Shown: piece after piece, positions 1-5,413 of the stretch
Position numbering within the stretch: the stretch's first letter is position 1
Layout: each line of letters opens with the position of its first letter
From: Flavobacteriales bacterium
Lineage (GTDB): Bacteria; Bacteroidota; Bacteroidia; Flavobacteriales_D; Sanyastnellaceae
Length of the DNA stretch: 5,788 nt
Direction: 5' to 3'
NCBI GenBank assembly: GCA_947457325.1
Contig: CANGVU010000099.1
Location: 1 to 5,788 of the forward strand
Notes under the pieces: model-generated
What the model was told of the DNA's origin: nothing
Seen by the model: only the letters and a program-made list of their open reading frames with translations
Database searches by the model: none
Program-made: the position numbers and the translations under genes

Positions 1-162
1 GGTCAAACCATCAAAGTAGGTGATAAAGTATGCATCATCGAGGCCATGAAATTGTTCAATGAAATTGAATCTGAAATTTCAGGTACCATCGTGAAAGTAT
101 TGGTCAATGATTCTACTCCAATCGAGTACGATCAACCATTGTTCTTGGTTGAACCTGCTTAA
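1..162 (+). CDS. accB: AccB, biotin carboxyl carrier protein, C-terminal part (5' end outside window)
   Basis: The first 53 codons are open in frame 1 and end at TAA. They encode the end of a biotinyl domain. The biotinylation motif [11 protein letters not shown] is visible, and the biotin-accepting lysine is codon 17 (49-51), preceded by the usual Ala-Met. The family motif is usually EAMKLMNEIE; Phe for the second Met is a mild change. The protein is the mobile carrier of acetyl-CoA carboxylase. Its biotin is carboxylated by AccC, and the carboxyl group is then passed to acetyl-CoA by the carboxyltransferase to make malonyl-CoA in the cytoplasm. The accC start lies 10 nt downstream, the common accB-accC operon arrangement. 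The N-terminal half and the promoter are outside the window. Confidence 0.95.
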   Translation, partial: GQTIKVGDKVCIIEAMKLFNEIESEISGTIVKVLVNDSTPIEYDQPLFLVEPA

Positions 163-172
163 TCTATAAAAC

Positions 173-1507
173 ATGTTCAAGAAAATATTGATTGCCAATC
201 GCGGTGAGATTGCCTTGCGGGTCATTAGAACCTGCAAAGAAATGGGCATCTCCACGGTGGCGGTATATTCTACGGCGGATAGAGATAGCCTGCACGTTCG
301 CTTTGCGGATGAGGCGGTTTGTATCGGCCCTCCCGCTTCCAAAGATTCTTATTTGAAGATTCCCAATATCATTGCTGCTGCGGAAATTACCAATGCTGAT
401 GCCATTCATCCTGGATATGGATTTTTGTCAGAAAATGCAACTTTTTCTAAAGTGTGCAAAGAGAATGGAATCAAGTTCATTGGCGCTTCGCCTGAGATGA
501 TTGACGCTATGGGAGACAAGTCTTCTGCCAAGCAAACCATGAAGAACGCTGGTGTACCTTGCATTCCTGGTTCTGAAGGTATTTTGGAGTCATTGGAAGA
601 AGCGCATAAAATTGCCAAAGAAATCAAGTATCCCATCATGCTCAAGGCTACCGCAGGTGGCGGTGGAAAAGGTATGCGTGTGGTTTACAAAGAAGAAGAT
701 TTGGAAGATTCATGGGAAGCTGTGCGACGTGAGGCCGGTGCTGCCTTTGGCAATGACGGTATCTACATGGAGAAGTTTGTGGAAGAACCGCGTCACATTG
801 AAATTCAAATTGCAGGTGACCAATACGGAAAAGCTTGTCACTTGTCTGAACGCGATTGCTCCATACAGCGCCGTCACCAAAAGTTGGTGGAAGAGACTCC
901 ATCTCCTTTTATGACAGACGAGTTGCGCGAGAAGATGGGTCAAGCGGCCATCAAGGCAGCGGAGGCCGTTCAATATGAGGGTGTCGGAACAGTGGAGTTT
1001 TTGGTAGACAAAAACCGCGATTTTTATTTCATGGAAATGAATACGCGTATCCAGGTGGAGCATACCATTACAGAGGAAGTCATCAACTATGATTTGGTCA
1101 AAGAGCAAATCAAGTTGGCAGCTGGTGATCCGATTTCGGGTCGCAATTATTATCCAAAAATGCACAGTATTCAGTGCCGCATCAATGCAGAAGATCCGTT
1201 TAAGAACTTCTCGCCTTGTCCCGGTAAAATCACAGCCTACCATAGTCCTGGAGGACATGGTGTGCGTTTGGACACCCATGCTTACGCTGGGTATGTGATT
1301 CCACCCAATTATGACAGCATGATTTCCAAATTGATTACCGTGGCACAAACCCGTGAGGAGGCCATTACCAAGATGCAACGCGCCTTGGATGAGTACATCA
1401 TTGAAGGAATCAAAACCACCATCCCATTCCATCAAAAGTTGATGAAGGATCCCCAATTCAGAGCGGGCAACTTCACCACCAAGTTCATGGAATCGTTCGA
1501 AATGTAA
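173..1507 (+). CDS. accC: AccC, biotin carboxylase subunit of acetyl-CoA carboxylase
   Basis: This 444-aa protein is close to the roughly 449 residues of E. coli AccC. It carboxylates biotin on AccB using ATP and bicarbonate. The N-terminal domain opens with [16 protein letters not shown] (4-19). The ATP-grasp part has K116 in GDK, the glycine-rich loop [11 protein letters not shown] (158-168) and [14 protein letters not shown] (199-212). [12 protein letters not shown] (226-237) follows. The metal and catalytic residues are E275, E288, N290 and R292 in [11 protein letters not shown], with E296 next to it. The substrate arginine is probably R336 in QCRINAEDP. All key residues are present, so the enzyme should be active. 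The one local oddity is Thr298, where many homologues have Pro (VEHPxTE). The ATG at 173 gives the expected N-terminus; there is no clear Shine-Dalgarno, as is usual in Bacteroidetes. The spacing of 10 nt from accB and 17 nt to the next gene suggests cotranscription. Confidence 0.98.
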   Translation: MFKKILIANRGEIALRVIRTCKEMGISTVAVYSTADRDSLHVRFADEAVCIGPPASKDSYLKIPNIIAAAEITNADAIHPGYGFLSENATFSKVCKENGIKFIGASPEMIDAMGDKSSAKQTMKNAGVPCIPGSEGILESLEEAHKIAKEIKYPIMLKATAGGGGKGMRVVYKEEDLEDSWEAVRREAGAAFGNDGIYMEKFVEEPRHIEIQIAGDQYGKACHLSERDCSIQRRHQKLVEETPSPFMTDELREKMGQAAIKAAEAVQYEGVGTVEFLVDKNRDFYFMEMNTRIQVEHTITEEVINYDLVKEQIKLAAGDPISGRNYYPKMHSIQCRINAEDPFKNFSPCPGKITAYHSPGGHGVRLDTHAYAGYVIPPNYDSMISKLITVAQTREEAITKMQRALDEYIIEGIKTTIPFHQKLMKDPQFRAGNFTTKFMESFEM

Positions 1508-1524
1508 TTGCAATATAATACAAT

Positions 1525-2691
1525 ATGGCCAAAATACTTTTGGTAGATGACGAAGCCAGTATCAGAATGGCTTTGAAAGAAATCTTAGAGTACGAAAGCC
1601 ACACCGTAATTGAGTCTCCTGATGCAGTAGCTGGATTAAAAGCGCTGAGTCAGGAGACTTTTGATTTGGTCATCACCGATATCAAAATGCCCAAAGTGGA
1701 CGGTTTGGAATTTCTACAACAGATTAAAGAACACGGTCATGAAATGCCTGTCGTGATGATTACCGGACACGGTACCATTGATACCGCTGTGGACAGCATC
1801 AAGAAGGGGGCCTTTGATTTTATTCAAAAGCCTTTGGACTTGAACCGTGTTTTGGTCACCGTGCGCAACGCAACACAAAGTGGCCAAATGGAGCGGGAGA
1901 CCAAGGTGTTGAAGAAGAAAGTTTCGCGCATTACAGGAACCCATATTGTTGGAGAGAGTCCAGCCATTCAAGAAATACTGGGCATGATTGATACGGTAGC
2001 ACCAACAGATGCGCGTGTCATGATTTTGGGACCCAATGGTGCAGGAAAGGAGTTGGTAGCCCGACAACTGCACGAGAAAAGTATTAGGCAATCAGGACCC
2101 TTTATCGAGGTCAATTGTGCCGCGATACCGGGTGAGCTGATCGAGAGTGAATTGTTTGGCCATGAGAAGGGAGCCTTTACCAGCGCCATCAAGACCAAGC
2201 CCGGAAAGTTTGAATTGGCAGAAGGAGGAACCATCTTTTTGGATGAGATCGGCGACATGGCCTTGACGGCGCAAGCCAAAGTATTGCGCGCGCTACAGGA
2301 GCAGCGCATACAGCGGGTTGGCGGCGAGAAGGACATCAAGGTCAATGTGCGTGTGGTAGCAGCCACCAATAAGGATTTGAAAAAGGAAATCGCCGAGGGA
2401 AGATTCCGTGAGGATTTGTACCACCGTTTGAGTGTGATTGTATTAAAAGTCCCCGCGTTGAATGAGCGCGCAGAGGACATACCATTATTGACCGAATATT
2501 TTTTGGAGAAGGTTTGTGAGGATTACGGAAGACCATTGAAAAAGATGGAACCAGCCGCCGTGAAGTTGTTACAAAAGCAACCGTGGACAGGAAACATTCG
2601 CGAGCTGCGTAACGTTATCGAGCGTTTGGTCATCCTTGGCGGAGATAAGATCTCTGAGGCGGATGTGAAGCGTTTTGTGGTTGGGGGATGA
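1525..2691 (+). CDS. Sigma-54-dependent response regulator (NtrC type) without a Fis DNA-binding domain
   Basis: This 388-aa protein has two visible domains. The receiver domain (1-120) has the acidic pair D8-D9, phospho-acceptor D52 in TDIKMP, T80 and K102. A charged linker (121-135) leads to an AAA+ sigma-54 activator domain (about 142-370). That domain has Walker A GPNGAGKE (169-176), a sigma-54 contact loop reading GAFTSA (216-221) instead of GAFTGA, Walker B GGTIFLDEIGDM (234-245), sensor I VRVVAATNKDL, arginine-finger region FREDLYHRL (R294, R301) and sensor II GNIRELRN (356-363). The protein stops about 25 residues after sensor II, so the usual Fis-type helix-turn-helix is absent. I recall Bacteroidetes regulators of about 385 aa with the same ending, so this is probably natural rather than a truncation. 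It lies 17 nt after accC. No histidine kinase is nearby, and its target genes cannot be inferred. Confidence 0.93.
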   Translation: MAKILLVDDEASIRMALKEILEYESHTVIESPDAVAGLKALSQETFDLVITDIKMPKVDGLEFLQQIKEHGHEMPVVMITGHGTIDTAVDSIKKGAFDFIQKPLDLNRVLVTVRNATQSGQMERETKVLKKKVSRITGTHIVGESPAIQEILGMIDTVAPTDARVMILGPNGAGKELVARQLHEKSIRQSGPFIEVNCAAIPGELIESELFGHEKGAFTSAIKTKPGKFELAEGGTIFLDEIGDMALTAQAKVLRALQEQRIQRVGGEKDIKVNVRVVAATNKDLKKEIAEGRFREDLYHRLSVIVLKVPALNERAEDIPLLTEYFLEKVCEDYGRPLKKMEPAAVKLLQKQPWTGNIRELRNVIERLVILGGDKISEADVKRFVVGG

Positions 2692-2734
2692 AGTGATGAA
2701 GTGATGAAGGGATGAGGGAATGAAGGGATGAGGA
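2687..2734 (+). repeat. Array 1 of 8-bp GATGAAGK repeats, overlapping the regulator stop codon
   Basis: Six consecutive 8-bp units read GATGAAGT, GATGAAGT, GATGAAGG, GATGAGGG, AATGAAGG and GATGAGGA, then the pattern decays. The first unit supplies the TGA stop codon (2689-2691) of the sigma-54 regulator, so the array begins exactly at the gene end. Related units in the same orientation occur at 3959-3998 and 5388-5403. Confidence 0.85.
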
Positions 2735-2902
2735 TACAAGGATATTCATTTTCATTCTGTTTCTCTTTCTCGCTCTAATTGTTTCTATCTCCGGGGTAGG
2801 GTCGTATTGCAATAAGCCCGACATTTCCCCTCCTGCCGCGAAGTGACGGGGTGGTTAGCTGCAGCGGAGCTATACATTTCGAATGGAACTCGAAGTGCAG
2901 AA

Positions 2903-3694
2903 TCAATGTAGTTTCTTCAAAACATCCTCTATCAAATCATCCATCTTTGAAAACGCAAACCATCTTTTGCCCAAATCCTTTAATGATGCACCAAGATGAT
3001 AGAGAGATTGGTTATCTAGAATCAAAAAGCGGTCATGTACGTTTTTTATCATTCGTATTTCAATGGAGGGATATTGGCTATTGTGCTTATCCAAATCCAA
3101 TTTCAATTGTGGGTTGATTTTTTCAGTGTAAATGATACAATTCACATTTGCATTTCTTTTGGACAATTGCAGCAAGGTGGTTTCGTCAATGTAGTTGTCA
3201 ATTAATACAATGGACTTTTTAGCAGAAGTGATGAGGTTACTACTGAAAACGTATGCATCGAAGATTTGGTCGTTGAAGAAGATGCCTTGCCTCGATTGCT
3301 GTATGGGATTCAATTGATTGAGGATAAGTTGAATTCTTTCCTGATGTTCGTCTAATCTTCGTGAGATGATTTTAAGAGGCTCGTCATTAGGATTTGTTAT
3401 TAATGGGGTAAAAGAATTTGATCGAAAAGCTATAAACGCATTGATGATTTGAATATTAACTTGAATTGCTGTATTTGATTTAATGACTGATGACAGCATG
3501 GCAACTCCATGCTCAGTGAAAACATAGGAGTTGTACTTAGAATGCAGTCCTCTTTTGGAATGACTTTTATTATCATTGTTTAAGGTCGCAATTTGCGACC
3601 TTAAAGTGGAAGACTCGACATCATTCAGTTGAAACATGAAATGTGAAGGGAATCTATCGATATTTCGTTTTACTTGCGTTGTTTGAAGTCGCAA
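2903..3694 (-). CDS. 3' fragment of the ORF6N-domain gene with PLD-like C-terminal domain
   Basis: This frame is open for 263 codons from a TTG inside the upstream palindrome; the first ATG is at 3637. Neither looks like a natural start, because the reading begins in mid-domain with QVKRNIDRFPSHFMFQL. It contains the second copy of the SQIAT segment (33-37), YVFTEHGVAMLSS (57-69) and IQVNIQIINAFIAFR (77-91). A helical linker rich in Glu and Gln follows (111-131), then GIFFNDQIFDAYVF and SIVLIDNYIDETTL. The last part has VHDRFLILD (219-227; H220, R222, D227) and GASLKDLGKRWFAF (235-248). The last section matches my memory of the C-terminal region of Bacteroidetes ORF6N proteins and resembles one HKD half-site, with Arg for Lys. 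Without the upstream fragment the ORF6N domain would be incomplete. Confidence 0.6.
   Translation of the reverse strand: MRLQTTQVKRNIDRFPSHFMFQLNDVESSTLRSQIATLNNDNKSHSKRGLHSKYNSYVFTEHGVAMLSSVIKSNTAIQVNIQIINAFIAFRSNSFTPLITNPNDEPLKIISRRLDEHQERIQLILNQLNPIQQSRQGIFFNDQIFDAYVFSSNLITSAKKSIVLIDNYIDETTLLQLSKRNANVNCIIYTEKINPQLKLDLDKHNSQYPSIEIRMIKNVHDRFLILDNQSLYHLGASLKDLGKRWFAFSKMDDLIEDVLKKLH
3579..3605. repeat. 27-bp perfect palindrome (copy B) within SQIAT codons
   Basis: The arms TTTAAGGTCGCAA and TTGCGACCTTAAA are perfect complements around a single central base at 3592. On the minus strand the codons read L-R-S-Q-I-A-T-L. The core GTCGCAATTTGCGAC is identical to that of the palindrome centred 103 bp away, and the two differences in the outer arms are compensated on both sides. 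Confidence 0.95.
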
Positions 3695-3899
3695 TTTGCG
3701 ACTTCAATATTTGCCAATCTCCTAAGGATAATTGGAAACAGAAAGATTCTGGAAAACGTTGAGGATTTCTTTTTACTTGCTCATTGATGCGTTTTACGGA
3801 TAATCCAAAAAGTTGGGCTACCATACTATCAAGCATGGCCGGTTTGCCATGAATGTTTAAAATACTATTTTCAATGGATCTGACCAATAAATTTTCCAT
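3654..3899 (-). CDS. 5' fragment of the ORF6N-domain gene
   Basis: This 81-codon ORF encodes the N-terminal half of an ORF6N domain. The segment SILNIHGKPAMLDSMVAQLFG (12-32) corresponds to the family's ILxIRGxxVMLDxDLAxLYG. KRINEQVKRNPQRFPESFCFQL (36-57) and LKSQIATSNN (65-74) follow. After residue 71 the reading runs into ASKTKYR and a TAG, because the second copy of the duplicated segment is read out of frame. The ATG at 3899 is a good start because the MENL-type beginning is typical of the family. A short product of this size could still fold in part, but I consider it a broken piece of the 2903-3899 locus. Confidence 0.6.
   Translation of the reverse strand: MENLLVRSIENSILNIHGKPAMLDSMVAQLFGLSVKRINEQVKRNPQRFPESFCFQLSLGDWQILKSQIATSNNASKTKYR
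3683..3707. repeat. 25-bp perfect palindrome (copy A) within SQIAT codons
   Basis: The arms TTGAAGTCGCAA and TTGCGACTTCAA are perfect complements around a single central base at 3695. On the minus strand the codons read L-K-S-Q-I-A-T-S. It lies exactly 103 bp from the centre of the other palindrome and shares its 15-bp core. Confidence 0.95.
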
Positions 3900-3935
3900 T
3901 TGGCAGATCTCTGTTGCTTGCCTGAAAAAGGCAAC

Positions 3936-3954
3936 CTATAAATTATGCGCATAA
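3936..3954 (-). promoter_or_regulatory. Possible promoter or operator upstream of the ORF6N gene
   Basis: About 40-55 nt upstream of the ORF6N ATG, the minus strand contains the 12-bp palindrome TTATGCGCATAA (3943-3954) overlapping CATAATTTAT (3947-3938). The same 10-mer occurs twice upstream of the four-helix-bundle gene on the other side of the IS, so both divergently oriented genes have it in their leader, pointing towards the gene. TAATTTAT only loosely resembles the Bacteroidetes -7 element TAnnTTTG. The function is a guess. Confidence 0.3.
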
Positions 3955-3958
3955 AGGG

Positions 3959-3998
3959 GATGAAGGGATGAAGTGATGAGGAGATGAGGAGATGATGT
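3959..3998 (+). repeat. Array 2 of 8-bp GATGAAGK/GATGAGGA repeats
   Basis: Units read GATGAAGG, GATGAAGT, GATGAGGA, GATGAGGA and a decayed GATGATGT. They lie between the ORF6N leader and the left end of the IS, in the same orientation as array 1. The ORF6N gene is thus bracketed by two arrays of the same unit. Confidence 0.85.
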
Positions 3999-4001
3999 TA
4001 A

Positions 4002-4026
4002 TGCCTGAATAAGGTTGACCGTTTTT
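4002..4026 (-). repeat. IS3-family right inverted repeat (IRR)
   Basis: This is the end distal to orfA. Read inward on the plus strand it starts TGCCTGAATAAGGTTGACCG followed by a T run. It matches the other end at 22 of 25 positions. Confidence 0.85.
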
Positions 4027-4064
4027 TATCTCTTATTTCTGTTATTCATTTTTAGAAATAAATT

Positions 4065-4085
4065 CCAAATGCATTATCCATTTGG
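4065..4085 (-). terminator. Weak hairpin downstream of orfB
   Basis: Stem arms CCAAATG and CATTTGG (7 bp) enclose a 7-nt loop, about 33 nt past the orfB stop in the direction of transcription. The stem is AT-rich and is followed by AATTTATTT rather than a clean U tract, so termination is only a possibility. Confidence 0.25.
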
Positions 4086-4117
4086 CTTTCCATTCATTTT
4101 TTGTTGAGCTAATTTAC

Positions 4118-4918
4118 TCAATTTTCTATCTCTTTTGGAGTTCTGTAATTTAAACTTTTATGAGGTCTTTGATTGTTATAGAGAGACACAGCTCGGTCAA
4201 GTTCTTTTGTTAAGTCCTGATAGTTGTTTATGCTCCTATGTTTTAGATAGTTGTTTTTAATGATCCCATTAATCCGTTCAGCTTTTCCATTTTCATATGC
4301 GTATTCACACATGCTGTTTTTAATGTGATAATCTGTAGTGAGTTTGATAAATTCTTTGTCGTAATACTGCCCCCCTCCGTCTGAATGAAAAACGATTCCT
4401 TCAGGTAAACTATGGTTTTTATAAGTTAATAATTTTTGCATTGCAGCAAGTGTAGTCTCTTCAGTAGTGAGCCGATTTCCGGCATGGTATCCTAGAATAA
4501 ATCTGCTGTATGCGTCCATGATAAAAGTTAAATAGTAAAACCTTCCATTCACCTCAAAATAAGTGATATCACTAACATAAGCTTGGTCGATTTTCACCAG
4601 TTTTAGTTCTTTATAGAGGTTGTCAAATCGGATTACTCCATTGCTGTAAGTCGTTCGTATTTTATTTACCCTTCTTGGCTGTATTAAGCCCCACTGGGCG
4701 CAAAGAGCTTCGAATTTATCTCTTCCAATACCAGTCGGATTGAGCTTATAGTACATCGCTCTGCAGCTTAGGGTAGGATGATCTTTTCTTATTTCTAGTA
4801 ACACGCGATAAAGATTTTCAATAAGTTCTTCCTGCTTTAATTGGTTATTCAAAAACTGGTGAAAGTTTTGTTTCGTTATTCCAATTGCTGAATAAAATTG
4901 ATTTAAACTAACACTCAT
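4118..4918 (-). CDS. IS3-family transposase OrfB (DDE integrase domain)
   Basis: This 266-aa protein supplies the catalytic part of the transposase. Residues about 30-80 form an HTH_21-like segment (LLEIRKDHPTLSCRAMYYKL, then GLIQPRR). The rve/DDE core follows with D117 in YVSDITYF, D180 in IVFHSDGGGQY and E214 in ENGKAERINGIIKNNYL, with K221 seven residues after the glutamate. The D-to-E spacing of 33 intervening residues is typical of IS3. The C-terminus NNQRPHKSLNYRTPKEIEN is also typical. The ATG overlaps the orfA stop as ATGA, so reinitiation is possible, but IS3 elements usually make a fused OrfAB by -1 frameshifting, and a suitable site is present. No internal stop or missing catalytic residue is seen, so the element may be active. 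Confidence 0.95.
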   Translation of the reverse strand: MSVSLNQFYSAIGITKQNFHQFLNNQLKQEELIENLYRVLLEIRKDHPTLSCRAMYYKLNPTGIGRDKFEALCAQWGLIQPRRVNKIRTTYSNGVIRFDNLYKELKLVKIDQAYVSDITYFEVNGRFYYLTFIMDAYSRFILGYHAGNRLTTEETTLAAMQKLLTYKNHSLPEGIVFHSDGGGQYYDKEFIKLTTDYHIKNSMCEYAYENGKAERINGIIKNNYLKHRSINNYQDLTKELDRAVSLYNNQRPHKSLNYRTPKEIEN

Positions 4919-5328
4919 TTTGTCTCTGTTGAGCCAGAAGAAGATGATGGTTTGGAGTCGAATTTTTTTTTAATATCAATTTGATATTCTTGTTCTGCAA
5001 TTTCAATCATCTTATTTTGAAATTCAATGATGACTTGCTTTTGACCGACCAATCGTTCAAGCTCTGCAATTTTTGCTTGAAGTGCAATGAGTTTTTTGGT
5101 GTCGCTTTCCATTTCTACGATCAAACGTAAGCCTTTTTTTTGCTTGTTTGAGTATTTATCAATCCATTTATAGACATTATTTGGACGGACTTGATAGACT
5201 TTGCTGACTTCTGAAACGCTGGTTTGTTTGAGCTCGATTTCACGCACTTTTTGCCGTTTGAAATCCTCACTGAAAATCCTTTTTTTTCTTTCAGCCAGGC
5301 TGAGTGAAAATGTGTGTTTTGTTGCCAT
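4915..5328 (-). CDS. IS3-family transposase OrfA (HTH and coiled coil)
   Basis: This 137-aa protein is the DNA-binding and regulatory subunit of the IS3 element. A helix-turn-helix lies around residues 20-60 (FSEDFKRQKVREIE, SVSEVSKVYQVRPNNVYKWI). A leucine-zipper-like helix lies around 78-115 (LIALQAKIAELERLVGQKQ, then IIEFQNKMIEIAEQEY), which in the family mediates oligomerisation with OrfAB. The end is a low-complexity Ser-rich tail after a triple Lys (120-122), and that Lys run is the A9 slippage stretch. The start ATG at 5328 lies about 30 nt inside the left inverted repeat, which places the promoter in or next to that repeat, as is usual for these elements. The TGA overlaps the orfB start by the ATGA arrangement. 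Confidence 0.92.
   Translation of the reverse strand: MATKHTFSLSLAERKKRIFSEDFKRQKVREIELKQTSVSEVSKVYQVRPNNVYKWIDKYSNKQKKGLRLIVEMESDTKKLIALQAKIAELERLVGQKQVIIEFQNKMIEIAEQEYQIDIKKKFDSKPSSSSGSTETK
4963..4971 (-). promoter_or_regulatory. A9 programmed -1 frameshift site joining orfA to orfB
   Basis: On the minus strand, nine consecutive A bases encode the Lys run 120-122 of OrfA. In the -1 frame a TAA sits immediately before this run, and the frame is then open through 15 codons into the orfB ATG. Slippage at the run would yield a fusion of about 403 residues (122 + 15 + 266). This is the expected IS3 arrangement; I did not identify a stimulatory RNA structure. Confidence 0.7.
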
Positions 5329-5358
5329 TTATTATGTTTTTAAAGTTTTTCACGCCTT

Positions 5359-5383
5359 AAAAACGGTCAACTTATTTCAGGCA
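5359..5383 (-). repeat. IS3-family left inverted repeat (IRL)
   Basis: This is the end proximal to orfA. Read inward on the minus strand it starts TGCCTGAAATAAGTTGACCG and a T run, matching the other end at 22 of 25 positions; three mismatches lie at positions 9, 10 and 12. The embedded TTGACC could serve as part of the orfA promoter. Confidence 0.85.
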
Positions 5384-5387
5384 CCGA

Positions 5388-5403
5388 CATGAGGAGATGA
5401 GGG
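5388..5403 (+). repeat. Array 3: remnant of the 8-bp repeat on the far side of the IS
   Basis: Two units, CATGAGGA and GATGAGGG, begin five bases past the IS end. They continue the GATGAGGA pattern seen just before the opposite IS end, so the two pieces probably once formed one array. Confidence 0.7.
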
Positions 5404-5413
5404 AATTCGAAAA

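Larger units (their letters stand above)
3574..3779 (-). repeat. Diverged 103-bp tandem duplication within the ORF6N gene
   Basis: On the minus strand one copy spans 3779-3677 and the next 3676-3574. Both start CAAGTAAAAMG and end AACAAYG, and they align over 103 bp without gaps at about 60 percent identity (62 of 103 by my count). The encoded 34-residue segments share 20 residues. Identity is highest at the start and around the palindrome core. The low identity argues against a recent duplication and for joining of two paralogous ORF6N sequences. Since 103 is not a multiple of 3, the second copy puts the rest of the gene in another frame. Confidence 0.85.
2903..3899 (-). pseudogene. ORF6N-domain gene with a PLD-like C-terminus, frame broken by a 103-bp tandem duplication
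   Basis: Two minus-strand ORFs in different frames together make one ORF6N-family protein. The 5' part (ATG at 3899) has the family start MENLLVRSIENSILNIHGKP, then FGLSVKRINEQVKRN and SQIAT. The 3' part repeats VKRN-RFP-F-FQL-SQIAT and continues with the family motif YVFTEHGVAMLSSV. It ends with a region containing HDRFLILD and GASLKDLGK, which resembles half of a phospholipase-D HxK(x4)D motif with Arg for Lys. The frame changes because the repeated segment has a 103-nt period. From ATG to TGA there are 997 nt; minus 103 that is 894 nt, or exactly 297 codons plus stop, and both SQIAT palindromes sit in matching codon phase. ORF6N domains are linked to phage and baculovirus KilA-N-like predicted DNA-binding proteins; the cellular role is unknown. 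The gene could be dead, phase-variable, or expressed as two pieces. Confidence 0.8.
4002..5383 (-). mobile_element. Complete IS3-family insertion sequence, 1382 bp
   Basis: The element is bounded by imperfect inverted repeats that begin 5'-TGCCTGAA. Between them are two minus-strand ORFs in the IS3 arrangement: an HTH/coiled-coil orfA and a DDE orfB in the -1 frame. The length fits the family range of about 1.2-1.5 kb. It appears intact: both ends, both ORFs, the catalytic triad and a slippage site are present. It has lower GC than the acc genes. The 3-5 bp outside the ends (GTTAA on the left, CCGAC on the right) do not match, so no target-site duplication is visible. Both flanks carry GATGAGGA-type repeats, suggesting insertion into, or rearrangement within, a once longer array. 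Confidence 0.9.

Noticed and set aside
710..1513. Long open frame of 267 codons on the minus strand opposite accC
   Set aside because: It lies wholly antisense to a clearly conserved enzyme with all catalytic motifs, and its translation shows no recognisable domain; a codon-bias shadow.
1968..2480. Minus-strand open frame of 170 codons opposite the AAA+ domain
   Set aside because: Ser/Ala/Pro-rich, no family resemblance, and fully inside a conserved gene on the other strand.
2687..2734. Array 1 as a CRISPR array
   Set aside because: Units are 8 bp and contiguous, with no spacers; it is a simple tandem repeat.
2780..2890. Slightly more GC-rich stretch with short inverted repeats between the regulator and the ORF6N stop, considered as a terminator or small RNA
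   Set aside because: The arms are only 4-5 bp, there is no U tract, and no RNA family is recognised.
2851..3117. Plus-strand open frame of 88 codons downstream of the regulator
   Set aside because: Most of it is antisense to the C-terminal PLD-like region of the ORF6N gene, whose motifs are convincing; no homology visible.
3579..3707. The two palindromes as rho-independent terminators or attenuators of the ORF6N gene
   Set aside because: They lie in mid-gene within conserved SQIAT codons and have no U tract after them, so a coding-embedded element is the better description.
4104..4121. Hairpin TTGAG/CTCAA at the orfB stop as a terminator
   Set aside because: Only a 5-bp stem with an 8-nt loop, and on the transcribed strand it is followed by an A run rather than a U tract.
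5201..5392. Plus-strand open frame of 63 codons over the IS end
   Set aside because: It is antisense to orfA and crosses the IS inverted repeat; a chance frame.
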